A DNA stretch of 64,000 nt. Source: Chitinophaga ginsengisoli (GTDB lineage: Bacteria; Bacteroidota; Bacteroidia; Chitinophagales; Chitinophagaceae). A model generated the notes under the pieces. It ran no database searches, was not told the origin of the DNA, and saw only the letters and a program-made list of their open reading frames with translations. The stretch is from positions 1 to 64,000 of the forward strand of contig NZ_PYGK01000022.1 of the NCBI RefSeq assembly GCF_003014595.1, written 5' to 3'. Positions within the stretch are counted from its first letter, which is position 1, and each line of letters begins with the position of its first letter. A program made the position numbers and the translations under genes. Shown here one piece after another: positions 17,154 to 26,119 of the stretch.

Positions 17154-18401
17154 TTATTTTACACTTGTTTGCGTTGATCCATCATCAAATAACCTTGTAA
17201 AACCAGTTACCACACCATCCTTCCTATCAAACCGAATCCTCAGGTAATCCTTATCTTCAAAAGAAAATATGTCCTTATCCATTGGAATCAAACGGCTTTT
17301 AGCGCCACCGGTTTTAGCATAGAACAGCTGACCATTCTCAAGGGAGATGGTTCTTTCTCCGTAGGTACCGACATAGGCTTTCAGGCTTTCTTCAGATAAA
17401 GTGACAGGTGTGAGCTGGGCTTTTATTGCCATCAGGGCCCATTTTGCAGGAAAGTTGTTTTCAGGTGCTTTACTTAGGGCCTTCACCTGGGCTGTTAACA
17501 AAGCTTCTTTTGCAGATACCTGAACATCAGGCTTTACGCCGGTACCTTCCCAGTCGGTTTTGGTAAAAGAGCTGATAGAGCGACCTTCCGGAATGGTAAT
17601 AATGAAATGATCACTGGCTGCTGCCTGCTCTACAGGATGGGCGCCACCACCAGTGGTTTCACCTATAATAGTAACACGCTTCAGGTTCTGCAGACTGTAA
17701 CAGAAGTCTTCTGCAGCAGAAAAGGTCCTTTCGCTGGTAAGGAGATAGACATCTGTGTGCGGCATGCGTTTGCCGGGCACATAAGGAAGGGTCCTGTATT
17801 GAGTAAGGCTATTGGTAGGCCGCCAGAAAATATCAGTAAGTGGCTGAGGCTCGCCTTCAAAGAAATAGCTGGCCAGTAGCTGTACCATTTCTGTAGAGCC
17901 ACCGCCATTGTTGCGGAGATCTATGATAATAGCATCAGTATTGCTGAGGAAGTTCATGGCCGCTGTGGCAGTAGCACCACCTTTTGGCAGGTCTTCGAAG
18001 TAGCTGAGGTTCAGGTAGCCGATGTTGCCATCAAGGATCTTCAGCTCTTTAAAACCGTAGTTCCGGGACCTGGCCAGCGCAGAGTCTTCTTCCATTGCCG
18101 GTTGATTCCCAATCGGGCGGGGATCAAAATGTATCCCCAGGTGTTTGTCGTGAGCAACCGCCAACAAATCGGAAGTAAGGCGGCCTGCAAATTCATTCGG
18201 GTCTTTTATATTGGCATATTGCCCCTTTTCTGCATTAGTATGCAGCTGTTTGGACATTTGTTCTGCGACCTCAGGGTACACATATAATGTCGTTAACTTA
18301 TGAGAGATAGAGTCAATAATCCTGGATTTTTCACTGTCCCCAAGATGCTGTGCTATTGCGGGTGTTGCCGCTAATAATAAGATGTATACTAAAGCCTTCA
18401 T
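17154..18401 (-). CDS. secreted S41-family (tail-specific/IRBP-like) peptidase
   Basis: The 415-residue protein has a signal peptide (1-18, PAIAQ) and an N-terminal helical IRBP-type domain, then the S41 core: IIIDLRNNGGGSTEMVQLLASYF, YLLTSERTFSAAEDF with the candidate catalytic serine, and GETTGGGAHPVE. No PDZ domain is visible. A C-terminal beta-rich domain (about 330-415) resembles those fused to S41 enzymes of Bacteroidota. It probably acts in the periplasm. The upstream region is shared with the divergent AraC gene. Confidence 0.85.
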   Translation of the reverse strand: MKALVYILLLAATPAIAQHLGDSEKSRIIDSISHKLTTLYVYPEVAEQMSKQLHTNAEKGQYANIKDPNEFAGRLTSDLLAVAHDKHLGIHFDPRPIGNQPAMEEDSALARSRNYGFKELKILDGNIGYLNLSYFEDLPKGGATATAAMNFLSNTDAIIIDLRNNGGGSTEMVQLLASYFFEGEPQPLTDIFWRPTNSLTQYRTLPYVPGKRMPHTDVYLLTSERTFSAAEDFCYSLQNLKRVTIIGETTGGGAHPVEQAAASDHFIITIPEGRSISSFTKTDWEGTGVKPDVQVSAKEALLTAQVKALSKAPENNFPAKWALMAIKAQLTPVTLSEESLKAYVGTYGERTISLENGQLFYAKTGGAKSRLIPMDKDIFSFEDKDYLRIRFDRKDGVVTGFTRLFDDGSTQTSVK

Positions 18402-18441
18402 AATGTATTTAATTCGAGGACAATGTTAGCCCTATATGACA

Positions 18442-18449
18442 TATATTTG
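18442..18449 (+). promoter_or_regulatory. -7 box for the AraC gene at 18477
   Basis: TATATTTG matches TAnnTTTG exactly. A start site near 18455 leaves about 20 bases of leader before the ATG at 18477 and argues against the upstream ATG at 18423. Confidence 0.6.
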
Positions 18450-18476
18450 TTTGTACAAATCGGCCATTCTTGTTTT

Positions 18477-19289
18477 ATGGGTATTGTAAAAACCAGGCCC
18501 CTATTCCTGGAAAAGTATGTGCAATGTTTTTATTCAGTAATCGAAAATGAAGCGACTAATATCATTCACCGTCGCCTTCCCGACGGCACGTTGGACCTGG
18601 TTTTTAATTTAGGTGAAGCCGTGAGCTTATCCCGCGATGAGGTACAATTCCTTCCTATGCCGGCAGTATCCTTAACCGGACTTTATCCCAACAGGAATTT
18701 TATTTGCTATGCCGAGAAAGTACATCTCGTAGGAGTTGTTTTTCAACCAGGCACAGCACATCTTTTTATAAAAGATAGCCTGGAGCATATAAAGGCGTCT
18801 ACTATAGATGCTGCGGATATATTCGGACGTGATATCTACTTATTACGTGAACAGCTGGCAAGCCTCCCTTCAGAGCCCGCCAGACATCATTTTCTGGAAA
18901 AGCTGCTAATGAAATATATAGGGCAATTTCAGGAAGAATACCATATGCATAATATAATGCAGGCAGTGAGAAATATTCATGTTGCTGAAGGCAACCTTGA
19001 CATAGGCATACTGCACCATGAACATCTAATGAGTGAGCGGAATTTCAGAAGAAAATTTGTTGATTTTGTAGGAATGGGTCCAAAGCAATATGCAGGTATT
19101 ATCAGGATCAAATCGTTTAGTAAACGATATAAGTCCTCTCAGATGAACTACAATAACATATTGTATGACCTCGGGTACAGCGATCAGGCACATTTTAATA
19201 AAGATTTCAGGAAGATAGTGGGCTCCTCTCCTGGTATGTATTTTAAGGAGATGAATCCTTTGGCGGAGAATTTCATACACCTTATCTGA
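18477..19289 (+). CDS. AraC-family regulator with N-terminal DUF6597-like domain
   Basis: The 270-residue product starts MGIVKTRPLFLEKYVQCF. The N-terminal half (RRLPDGTLDLVFNLGE, then VGVVFQPGTAHLF) is the beta-barrel ligand domain common in Bacteroidota AraC proteins with the DUF6597 module. The C-terminal half has the two helix-turn-helix units (MSERNFRRKFVDFVGMGPKQ, NNILYDLGYSDQAHFNKDF). The ligand is unknown. It is divergent from the S41 peptidase gene, so the peptidase is a plausible target. Confidence 0.85.
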   Translation: MGIVKTRPLFLEKYVQCFYSVIENEATNIIHRRLPDGTLDLVFNLGEAVSLSRDEVQFLPMPAVSLTGLYPNRNFICYAEKVHLVGVVFQPGTAHLFIKDSLEHIKASTIDAADIFGRDIYLLREQLASLPSEPARHHFLEKLLMKYIGQFQEEYHMHNIMQAVRNIHVAEGNLDIGILHHEHLMSERNFRRKFVDFVGMGPKQYAGIIRIKSFSKRYKSSQMNYNNILYDLGYSDQAHFNKDFRKIVGSSPGMYFKEMNPLAENFIHLI

Positions 19290-19357
19290 CCAGTTTGCAA
19301 ACAACCTAGACTATGGCAGACAATCGCTCTGGCAACCTGTTCCTTTAATTATAAAAG

Positions 19358-19388
19358 AATGAGTGAGGGCGTACACCACTCACTCATT
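19358..19388. terminator. hairpin between AraC and epoxide hydrolase 2
   Basis: AATGAGTGAG pairs with CTCACTCATT around an 11-base loop between convergent genes. Confidence 0.7.
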
Positions 19389-19405
19389 TCCATATAGATG
19401 ACTAT

Positions 19406-20539
19406 TCAGGATTTGCTATGAAAGAAATCTCTAAGTTCTTTTGCATATAGAGCAGGTGCACTCAACGCAGCAAAATGACTGCCTTTTTCTATAACATTAA
19501 ATCGTTGCACATTCACTTTCCTGTTGACCCATTCTATTGGAAAAGGAGCTTCCCCTGGGAACAAGGATACGCCGGTGGGAACTTCTACCTTCATTGCCGA
19601 TTTAAGCCCCACAGACCAGGCTGCCCTGCCTTCCTCAGCATACATACAGATCGAGGTATTGATGGTTTGCGTAATCCAATATATCATGATATTGGTGATA
19701 AGCTCGTCTTTCGAGTAGTAATCATCCAGATTTTCGGGCTTACCGGACCAACCATGGAACTTTTCAATTATCCAGGATGCCAGCCCTACAGGGGAATCAT
19801 TCAGGCCGTAACCTAATGTCTGAGGTTTTGTTGTCTGAATAAGGTTAAAAGCTCCTTCGGCAAAGAACCATTGTTGGATAAAGCGGCCAAACTCCTGCTC
19901 CGGCGCTGACATCGTCGACCAATCCTCCTGTCCGTTTGGATAGCCAACATCCGTTATATGAATAGCAGAGACCTGTGAGGGATATTGATTGGCCAATGAC
20001 TTGCTGATGGTTGAGCCAACATCTCCTCCCGCCGCTAAGAAGGTTTGGTATCCCAATACTTCTGTCATCAGCTTAGCCCATAAACGGGCAGTTTGGTCAC
20101 TGTTTTGGGGAACTTTATCCGAAAAACCAAAACCGGGTATTGAGGGAATGACGATGTCAAAAGCCTCCTCTGCGTTCCCGCCATGGCTTTCGGGATCAGT
20201 AAGCATAGGGATTACCTTATGAAACCTGTAGAAGCTATCGGGCCAGCCATGGGTTAATATCAGAGGTTTGGCATTCTTAGATTTTCCTTTGACATATATA
20301 AAATGTACAGTGATACCATCTATTTCTGACTTAAACTGAGGGAATTTATTCAGATAGGTTTCCTGTGTTCTCCAATCATACTTATGCTGCCAATGATCTA
20401 CCAGTTCACGTAAATAAGTGGGGTTGGTACCATAATTCCAGCCGGCGTTTTCTGGTTCATCTGTCCAACGTGTCTGTTGTAATCTTACAGATAGATCGTT
20501 CAAAACTTCCTGGGGGACTTCTATTTTAAAAGGTGTCAT
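19406..20539 (-). CDS. cytoplasmic epoxide hydrolase (EHN-type)
   Basis: The 377-residue protein opens directly with the EHN domain (MTPFKIEVPQEVLNDLSVRL) and has no signal peptide. The hydrolase core shows HGWPDSFYRF for the oxyanion hole, GGDVGSTIS with the nucleophile aspartate and KGSHFAALSAP with the catalytic histidine. It is a paralogue of the secreted enzyme at 7769. It lies 77 bp after the AraC gene on the same strand but has its own promoter, so it is likely the target of that regulator. Confidence 0.9.
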   Translation of the reverse strand: MTPFKIEVPQEVLNDLSVRLQQTRWTDEPENAGWNYGTNPTYLRELVDHWQHKYDWRTQETYLNKFPQFKSEIDGITVHFIYVKGKSKNAKPLILTHGWPDSFYRFHKVIPMLTDPESHGGNAEEAFDIVIPSIPGFGFSDKVPQNSDQTARLWAKLMTEVLGYQTFLAAGGDVGSTISKSLANQYPSQVSAIHITDVGYPNGQEDWSTMSAPEQEFGRFIQQWFFAEGAFNLIQTTKPQTLGYGLNDSPVGLASWIIEKFHGWSGKPENLDDYYSKDELITNIMIYWITQTINTSICMYAEEGRAAWSVGLKSAMKVEVPTGVSLFPGEAPFPIEWVNRKVNVQRFNVIEKGSHFAALSAPALYAKELRDFFHSKS

Positions 20540-20562
20540 CTGGGTTATCTTTTTGTTTACAC

Positions 20563-20591
20563 AAATGTAGCGGCCTCCCGCCTAACCCAAT
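20563..20591 (-). promoter_or_regulatory. promoter of the cytoplasmic epoxide hydrolase
   Basis: On the minus strand TTG, 18 bases, TACATTTG: an exact -7 box with a near-ideal spacer. The start codon lies about 18 bases after the expected start site. Confidence 0.65.
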
Positions 20592-20616
20592 TGTAAAAAA
20601 TTTACCTATCCACAAT

Positions 20617-21456
20617 CTAGGGATTAGCAGGAGGTTGTAGAATCATATCTGCTACAAGATAATTTTCTTCCATTTCCATTTGTGATAGTAAATACTGTGT
20701 TGGTTTGATGCCGGTAAACTGGATAAACTCTTTGACAAAATGCGCCTGATCATAATAATCATACTCATTAACAAGTGTCAACCAGTCTGTCTTTCCCTTA
20801 AGGGTTTGAATATCCCTGATCACCTTTTGAAATCTATGGAGCCTTTGCAGGTATTTGGTTGAAAAACCAGTATGTTGCTTGACGATATGTATAACATGTT
20901 TTTGGGAATAACCGGACTTCGTTATTAACCAATCAATGGGCTTTTCAATATTCCTGTCAATAAATTTCACCAGGGAATCTTCGAAACGGAGATCGCTGCT
21001 GTATCGCAGGAAATAACTCTCAATGTGCCCAAACAACTGCAGGACATCTTCAGTATTAATAAGCTTTTCGTATAAATTTTTAAAGGAATTACCTAAAAGC
21101 AATTCGGCCTCCAGGCAAACAGTCTGAATAGCTGTTATTGGGATCTTCGTTAGTGCGTAAAAACCGCCGGTTGTAAAGCGTACACTGAGAATACTCGAAT
21201 CCTGTTTGTTTTGATACAAAAGAGCCTGTGTTTGCATACCTGATATCCAGGCATTTTTCATAACCCTTTTCTCTTTGAGATCAGCATCGAGGAATGCAGT
21301 ATTGATGTTTTTTTCCTGCAGTTCAATGACCAGATTAACACCTCTATCCGGCAGCTCCTTGATATATGGGATGGAAGACGTTGATCCACTAACATACACC
21401 ATATGCTGAATGTAATCAGATAAAGGATAAGCCGGTATATGTTTATGGAACTTCAT
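20617..21456 (-). CDS. AraC-family regulator
   Basis: The 279-residue protein has an N-terminal ligand-type domain (PYIKELPDRGVNLVIELQE, ISGMQTQALLY, VRFTTGGFYALTKIP) and a C-terminal double helix-turn-helix (WLITKSGYSQKHVIHIVKQ, DWLTLVNEYDYYDQAHFVKEF). The layout is like the AraC at 18477. It precedes the epoxide hydrolase gene on the same strand and is divergent from the DUF4267 gene. Confidence 0.85.
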   Translation of the reverse strand: MKFHKHIPAYPLSDYIQHMVYVSGSTSSIPYIKELPDRGVNLVIELQEKNINTAFLDADLKEKRVMKNAWISGMQTQALLYQNKQDSSILSVRFTTGGFYALTKIPITAIQTVCLEAELLLGNSFKNLYEKLINTEDVLQLFGHIESYFLRYSSDLRFEDSLVKFIDRNIEKPIDWLITKSGYSQKHVIHIVKQHTGFSTKYLQRLHRFQKVIRDIQTLKGKTDWLTLVNEYDYYDQAHFVKEFIQFTGIKPTQYLLSQMEMEENYLVADMILQPPANP

Positions 21457-21692
21457 AATCTACGGATGATTGCTGTCTGAAATTTCCCCTTTTGAACATG
21501 GATACAATTTCGACATATATTTCTGGGCACCTGACCTTAAATATACTTCATTTGTCCAGGTCCTTATGCAAAAGTTTTAAAACAAGATAGCAGCCTGGCA
21601 GAATATATGAATGCCGGCAGTATTAATTAACCTGGGTGAATGAATAGAAAACCGGACAGGGCGATCTTTGCTTAAACAAATAACTAAAGCAA

Positions 21693-22109
21693 ATGAAAAC
21701 TCAAACAATGAACTCCTGGGGGCCACGTTCAGCCTCATACTGGCTCACTGCTCTGGTAGCCATAGGTATCATTTTTCTGGGCATAAGGTTTATGCTAGCA
21801 CCTGGTGCCGGCGCCGAGGGATTTGGTATTCCGCTGGCCGATACGAAAGAAGCCATCGCCTACGGATGGATCAAAGGCATCAAGGATATATTTTCGGGTA
21901 TTGTAGTGCTCATATTCCTCATCACCCGCATGCCCCGGGCTACGGCTTTCGTGTTTGGCGCAGCCATCATTATCCCCGTATCCGATTGCCTTACTGTCCT
22001 GGCTGTCAACGGCACTAAAGATATAACCCATTTACTGATCCATGGCATTACAGCGGTGTATATGGCGGTTACCACTATCCTGCTATTTAAAGCAAATCCT
22101 AAAAGCTAA
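21693..22109 (+). CDS. DUF4267-family membrane protein
   Basis: The 138-residue protein has four predicted membrane helices (about 14-33, 60-80, 84-102, 112-132) and the block GFGIPLADTKEAIAYGWIKGIKD typical of DUF4267. Function is unknown; members are small four-helix bundles like DoxX. It is followed 4 bp later by a DUF1772 gene, so the two are cotranscribed. A GATCTTTG box at 21663-21670 is a possible promoter element. Confidence 0.85.
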   Translation: MKTQTMNSWGPRSASYWLTALVAIGIIFLGIRFMLAPGAGAEGFGIPLADTKEAIAYGWIKGIKDIFSGIVVLIFLITRMPRATAFVFGAAIIIPVSDCLTVLAVNGTKDITHLLIHGITAVYMAVTTILLFKANPKS

Positions 22110-22113
22110 TATC

Positions 22114-22581
22114 ATGAACACTTTAGTATTACATATTTTAAATGGTACAGCGATAGTCGCTACTGCCATTATCTTCGGTACCGATGCATTTTTTGCCCTT
22201 GTAGGTAAAAAAGCCGCTGCCAAAAGTAAAGACGCATCCATCGCCGATGTGATGGGCCATTTTCATGCAGTGGCAGATGCGCGCATGCCCCTCATCGGTG
22301 TTATGGCCCTCTTCACGACCTTATTGCAGGTGATTGTTACCGGTTTACACACCATCCAGGGACAACTGGCCGTCCTGTCATTAGCAGCCTTGCTGCTACA
22401 TCTTACCATATATCTCACCGTGGCTAAGCCGGTGAATAATATCATGGTAGATGGCGTAAAATTCGGCCGGCTGGTGAATAATATCAGAGAGTTACAACAA
22501 CGCTGGGATAAAGTGATCAGCCTGCGGGCAGCGTTGCTATTTGTAGCGATCATAAGTCTTATTCTGGTAAACTATTGCTGA
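22114..22581 (+). CDS. DUF1772-family membrane protein
   Basis: ATG at 22114 is chosen because the upstream codons overlap the previous gene and read MNTLVLHILNGTAIVATAI from this point. The 155-residue protein has four membrane helices and the DUF1772 sequence HAVADARMPLIGV and VNNIRELQQRWDKVISLRA near the end. Function is unknown. It forms an operon with the DUF4267 gene. Confidence 0.8.
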   Translation: MNTLVLHILNGTAIVATAIIFGTDAFFALVGKKAAAKSKDASIADVMGHFHAVADARMPLIGVMALFTTLLQVIVTGLHTIQGQLAVLSLAALLLHLTIYLTVAKPVNNIMVDGVKFGRLVNNIRELQQRWDKVISLRAALLFVAIISLILVNYC

Positions 22582-22801
22582 TGAATACGATAAGCGTGGG
22601 GTGACGGAAATGCCGCCTCCGCTTTAAGGCTGGCCTTCAAAGTATCACGCTCAATATCACTACATCTGAGGGAAATATCAATCGCACGGAATTAAAAATA
22701 AAATAGAAAAGCGCATAAATTGTGTAGGTTACTTATAAGCAGTAAATTAAAGAGGTATTAGACATACCGACACCAGTTTTCTTTATAAGAAAATCAGTAA
22801 G

Positions 22802-23539
22802 ATGAAAAAACAAATAAATAATCCTTTTATTCTGGCACTAAAGGCACACAACCTTACTGTTGAAATTCATCATCATTCAGCTTATCAAATCGTTTTATCG
22901 AACGACACGCCGTTTACTTCAACCATAAACGGCCAGTTGTGTGAACGCATTCATGGCTTTTTGATCAAACCACAGGTACCGCATTTTTGTGTCGCTGAAA
23001 AAGGGAGTATAAACGTCCTGAACATAGAACCTTACTCCAATGTTGGTTTGGAGCTTTCAGGCAGGTTTGGCCCAAACGAGGATCATATTGTTTTCCATTC
23101 CCCAACCGAAACAAATACGTTTTTTCAAACCGGCAAAGACACCTTTGATATATATACCATCATAGACGCGCTACTCTCAACGCTACAAACTGCCTCCTAT
23201 GACGAAAGAATAACAAGAATAGTTGAGTACATCAAAGCCAATTATTTTCAGCAGGATATAACGCCACAAACATTTGTTGATATGGTATTCCTTTCCCCTT
23301 CCCGTCTGGCTGCACTTTTCAAACAACAAACCGGCAGCAGCATATCCAAATATTTATTGTGGACAAGGCTTCGCCAGGTCATTTATCTTACACTTTCCCA
23401 AAAAGACAGGAGCCTCACAGATATTGCTTACGAGACGGGCTTTTATGACCTGCCTCAACTGAACAAGTACATGTATGAGATGTTCGGTATGCCACCAAAA
23501 GCGTTAAAACACAATAGTGATCTGATACAAGTTTATTAG
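22802..23539 (+). CDS. AraC-family regulator
   Basis: The 245-residue protein has a cupin-like N-terminal domain (VEIHHHSAYQIVLSNDTPF, HGFLIKPQVPHFC) and a C-terminal double helix-turn-helix (FVDMVFLSPSRLAALFKQQT, SLTDIAYETGFYDLPQLNKY). The ligand is unknown. It stands 53 bp before the quinone-oxidoreductase-like gene, which has its own promoter, and is likely its activator. Confidence 0.85.
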   Translation: MKKQINNPFILALKAHNLTVEIHHHSAYQIVLSNDTPFTSTINGQLCERIHGFLIKPQVPHFCVAEKGSINVLNIEPYSNVGLELSGRFGPNEDHIVFHSPTETNTFFQTGKDTFDIYTIIDALLSTLQTASYDERITRIVEYIKANYFQQDITPQTFVDMVFLSPSRLAALFKQQTGSSISKYLLWTRLRQVIYLTLSQKDRSLTDIAYETGFYDLPQLNKYMYEMFGMPPKALKHNSDLIQVY

Positions 23540-23551
23540 GGCTGTTCTTTT

Positions 23552-23559
23552 CAACTTTG
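23552..23559 (+). promoter_or_regulatory. probable -7 box of the oxidoreductase/pirin unit
   Basis: CAACTTTG followed by TGCTATCAA, nearly the same as the block at 16049. It favours the ATG at 23593 over the ATG at 23557, which would sit inside the promoter. Confidence 0.5.
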
Positions 23560-23592
23560 TGCTATCAAACAAACAATTTAAAAGATAGCACC

Positions 23593-24537
23593 ATGAAAGC
23601 AATAGCGTATCAAAAGTTTGGCAATACAGACGTTTTGCAAACCGTAGAAGAACCCAAACCTGTTATTCGGGCACATGAAGTTTTGATAAAAGTAAAAGCC
23701 GTTTCTATCAACCCGATGGACTGGAAGATCAGGAAAGGCGAAATGAAATTGATGTCCGGCTCAACGTTTCCCAGGCATACCGGAGTTGATTTTGCAGGCG
23801 TTATTGAAGACGCAGGACCTTCTGTAACGAATTTCAAAAAAGGAGACGAAGTCTTCGGCGTTGTAAAGAATAACATGAAAGACGGCGCATTAGCCGAGTA
23901 TGTTGCCGTACCAGCCACACATGTCTGGAAGAAACCAGCAGCTCTCACTTTCGCCCAGGCCGCTTCTGTTCCCATTGTTGGCGCCGCCGCTGTTACTGCA
24001 TTAGAAAAAATGGGTAACATAAATACAAACAGTCAGATTCTGGTAAATGGCGCAAGCGGTGGTTTTGGCATGTTTTTACTCCAATTATTAAAACAAAAAG
24101 GAGCAAGCGTAACAGCTGTTGCCAGCCCTGCAGCAGTAAATTTTGCCAAAAAATGGGGAGCAGATGCCGTAATTGATTACACTAAAGAAAATGTACTTGC
24201 TCAGCAGAAAACTTATGACATCGTTATTGATTTGTCAGGTAGAATGGGTTATGCCAACGCCAAACAAATCATGAAGCCCAAATCATTATTCTTAAATCCC
24301 ACCCCACAGCCCATTGAAATTCCTACCTCACTCTTCAAAAATTTATTTACCGGCAAAAAACACACTGTAATCCTCTCTCAGCCAACTTCAAAAAATATGG
24401 TCCTGCTGCTGAATGCAATCAGCAACGGATTGCAAATTGAAGTAAACAAGGTCTTTCCATTCGCTCAGTCCGTCGAAGCGTACCGTTACGCTGAAAGCGG
24501 AGGCATCATAGGTAAAGTTGTCGTAGAAATTAACTAA
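23593..24537 (+). CDS. NAD(P)-dependent alcohol dehydrogenase/quinone oxidoreductase-like (MDR) protein
   Basis: The 314-residue protein starts MKAIAYQKFGNTDVLQ, the usual opening of zeta-crystallin-like medium-chain reductases. The GroES-like domain (VSINPMDWKIRKGE, PRHTGVDFAGVIEDAG) lacks zinc ligands. The Rossmann domain has GASGGFGMFLLQL as the NADPH-binding loop. It probably reduces quinones or enones. The pirin gene follows after 29 bp. Confidence 0.9.
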   Translation: MKAIAYQKFGNTDVLQTVEEPKPVIRAHEVLIKVKAVSINPMDWKIRKGEMKLMSGSTFPRHTGVDFAGVIEDAGPSVTNFKKGDEVFGVVKNNMKDGALAEYVAVPATHVWKKPAALTFAQAASVPIVGAAAVTALEKMGNINTNSQILVNGASGGFGMFLLQLLKQKGASVTAVASPAAVNFAKKWGADAVIDYTKENVLAQQKTYDIVIDLSGRMGYANAKQIMKPKSLFLNPTPQPIEIPTSLFKNLFTGKKHTVILSQPTSKNMVLLLNAISNGLQIEVNKVFPFAQSVEAYRYAESGGIIGKVVVEIN

Positions 24538-24566
24538 GCCGTCGTTGAATAAATAATTCAAGCACT

Positions 24567-25316
24567 ATGTTAACAAAGATTGATACCGCCATAAAGTATG
24601 GCAAACAGCATGGCGGTTTTGGCATACAGATATTGTATCCGGGGCTTGTTTTGCCACAACTAAACGATACCGGATTGGCTACAATAGGCAGGATAGACCA
24701 TGCCAGGATTAAAGCCGGCACGCTTATTCCCATGCATCCACACAGGGATGACGAGATCCTTACCTATTTACGGACCGGCAGCGTACAGCACCGGGACTCG
24801 GAAGGCCTGACAGACGTTATATCGAATCAAAAACTGATGATGATGAATGCCGGGGCAAATTTTTACCACGAAGAACTGGTGCTGGAAGAGGGCGGTGTTT
24901 TGGAGGGTCTGCAAATTTTTATCAGGCCGGAAACAGCGGGCTTAAAACCGCAGGTGCAGTTTCATCAATTACAAGAAATATACAGTATAAACCAATGGCG
25001 AAGAATAGCAGGCAAAGGAGATGATTACCCTTTGCAAATAAGAAGTAATACCTGGATAATGGATATCCGTCTTGAAGCAGGCAGCAAAACTTTCCTACCC
25101 GAAATAGTCGCGGAAAATACAGTCTTTCTCTTTTATATCTTTAACGGAGAAATACAGGTAAATGGAGACATGCTCCTCAATAGCGGAGAAAGTGTATTGA
25201 TAGGAACAGCATATCCGGCATTCACTGCACTTAAGACAAGTGACATCGTATTATTTATTACGCAGACAAACACTGCCCATTTTGATGGCGGCATGTATAG
25301 TGGCAACCTCCAGTAG
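24567..25316 (+). CDS. pirin-family protein
   Basis: The 249-residue protein has the pirin bicupin with the N-terminal metal site: IPMHPHRDDEILTYLRTGSVQH with two His, then NAGANFYHEE with the third His and a Glu. The C-terminal cupin is degenerate, as usual. Bacterial pirins bind iron and some are quercetin dioxygenases or modulators of other enzymes. It probably shares a transcript with the oxidoreductase. Confidence 0.9.
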   Translation: MLTKIDTAIKYGKQHGGFGIQILYPGLVLPQLNDTGLATIGRIDHARIKAGTLIPMHPHRDDEILTYLRTGSVQHRDSEGLTDVISNQKLMMMNAGANFYHEELVLEEGGVLEGLQIFIRPETAGLKPQVQFHQLQEIYSINQWRRIAGKGDDYPLQIRSNTWIMDIRLEAGSKTFLPEIVAENTVFLFYIFNGEIQVNGDMLLNSGESVLIGTAYPAFTALKTSDIVLFITQTNTAHFDGGMYSGNLQ

Positions 25317-25372
25317 TTACAAATAGTATTAAGAACAGTGATTTGATACAAGTTTTCCACCTCAATTCAAAA

Positions 25373-25380
25373 GACCTTTG
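25373..25380 (+). promoter_or_regulatory. probable -7 box of the cupin gene
   Basis: GACCTTTG followed by TACTGT, close to GACTTTTG-TACTGT before the nos operon. Confidence 0.4.
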
Positions 25381-25447
25381 TACTGTAAATAGTCGGTAAC
25401 AATTAAAGAACATCAGGGAACAAATTAATCATTCAAAAAAGCAAAAC

Positions 25448-25942
25448 ATGGCAAACAACGCAAGGCAAATAAATAACAACCAGGGAAGCCATCTTTCCAT
25501 AGTTGGCGATACCTATCGCATTATTATCTCCGGAGAACAAACCAATGGGGAATTTGCAATGATCGATATGCTGGTACCTCCAGGTGGCGGCCCCGGCCCC
25601 CACGCTCATGCATCTTTCCACGAATCATTTTATGTAGTGGACGGGGAGGTCGAATTTAAAACGGAAACAGGGAAGACCATTGCCCAGAAAGGAGATGTCA
25701 TCACCATCCCGAAAGGTGGCGCCATCCATAGTTTTAAAAATGTCAGCGATAGCATGGCCCACCTGTTATGCACGGTTGTTCCGGCAGGGTTAGATGCCTT
25801 TTTTGAAGAAATAGGTACGCCGGTAAAACCAGGTGAATTCTTACCACACCCGCACCTCGATAAAGATGCAATAGAAAAACTTATGGCTATTGCAAAGAAA
25901 TATGGACAGGAAGTTTACCCTCCTGACTATTTAGACAAATAG
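25448..25942 (+). CDS. cupin-domain protein
   Basis: The 164-residue protein is a single-domain cupin: PPGGGPGPHAHASFHESFYVVDGEVEF is motif 1 with two His and a Glu, and GDVITIPKGGAIHSFKN is motif 2 with the third His. The C-terminal helix resembles quercetin-2,3-dioxygenase-like cupins of Bacteroidota. Its substrate is unknown. It follows the pirin gene by 131 bp with a separate promoter. Confidence 0.85.
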   Translation: MANNARQINNNQGSHLSIVGDTYRIIISGEQTNGEFAMIDMLVPPGGGPGPHAHASFHESFYVVDGEVEFKTETGKTIAQKGDVITIPKGGAIHSFKNVSDSMAHLLCTVVPAGLDAFFEEIGTPVKPGEFLPHPHLDKDAIEKLMAIAKKYGQEVYPPDYLDK

Positions 25943-26016
25943 AGAAAACATTCAACTCAAGTCGCAATTCATTCACAAGCAACATATTACAGAACCACCA
26001 CTCACAGTCCGCATCG

Positions 26017-26053
26017 AAAGGACAAATTATCAAGAGATGATTTGTCCTTTTTT
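26017..26053. terminator. terminator of the cupin gene
   Basis: AAAGGACAAAT pairs with ATTTGTCCTTT around a 12-base loop and runs into TTTTTT. Confidence 0.85.
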
Positions 26054-26119
26054 CATTTGGGTTGGGAATTGTATATCTTTATTAACCATTCACCATCATT
26101 CCCAACGAATCTAAGCTAT

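Noticed and set aside
23557..23592. Upstream start for the quinone-oxidoreductase-like gene
   Set aside because: The ATG at 23557 overlaps the probable -7 box, and the protein homology begins at 23593.
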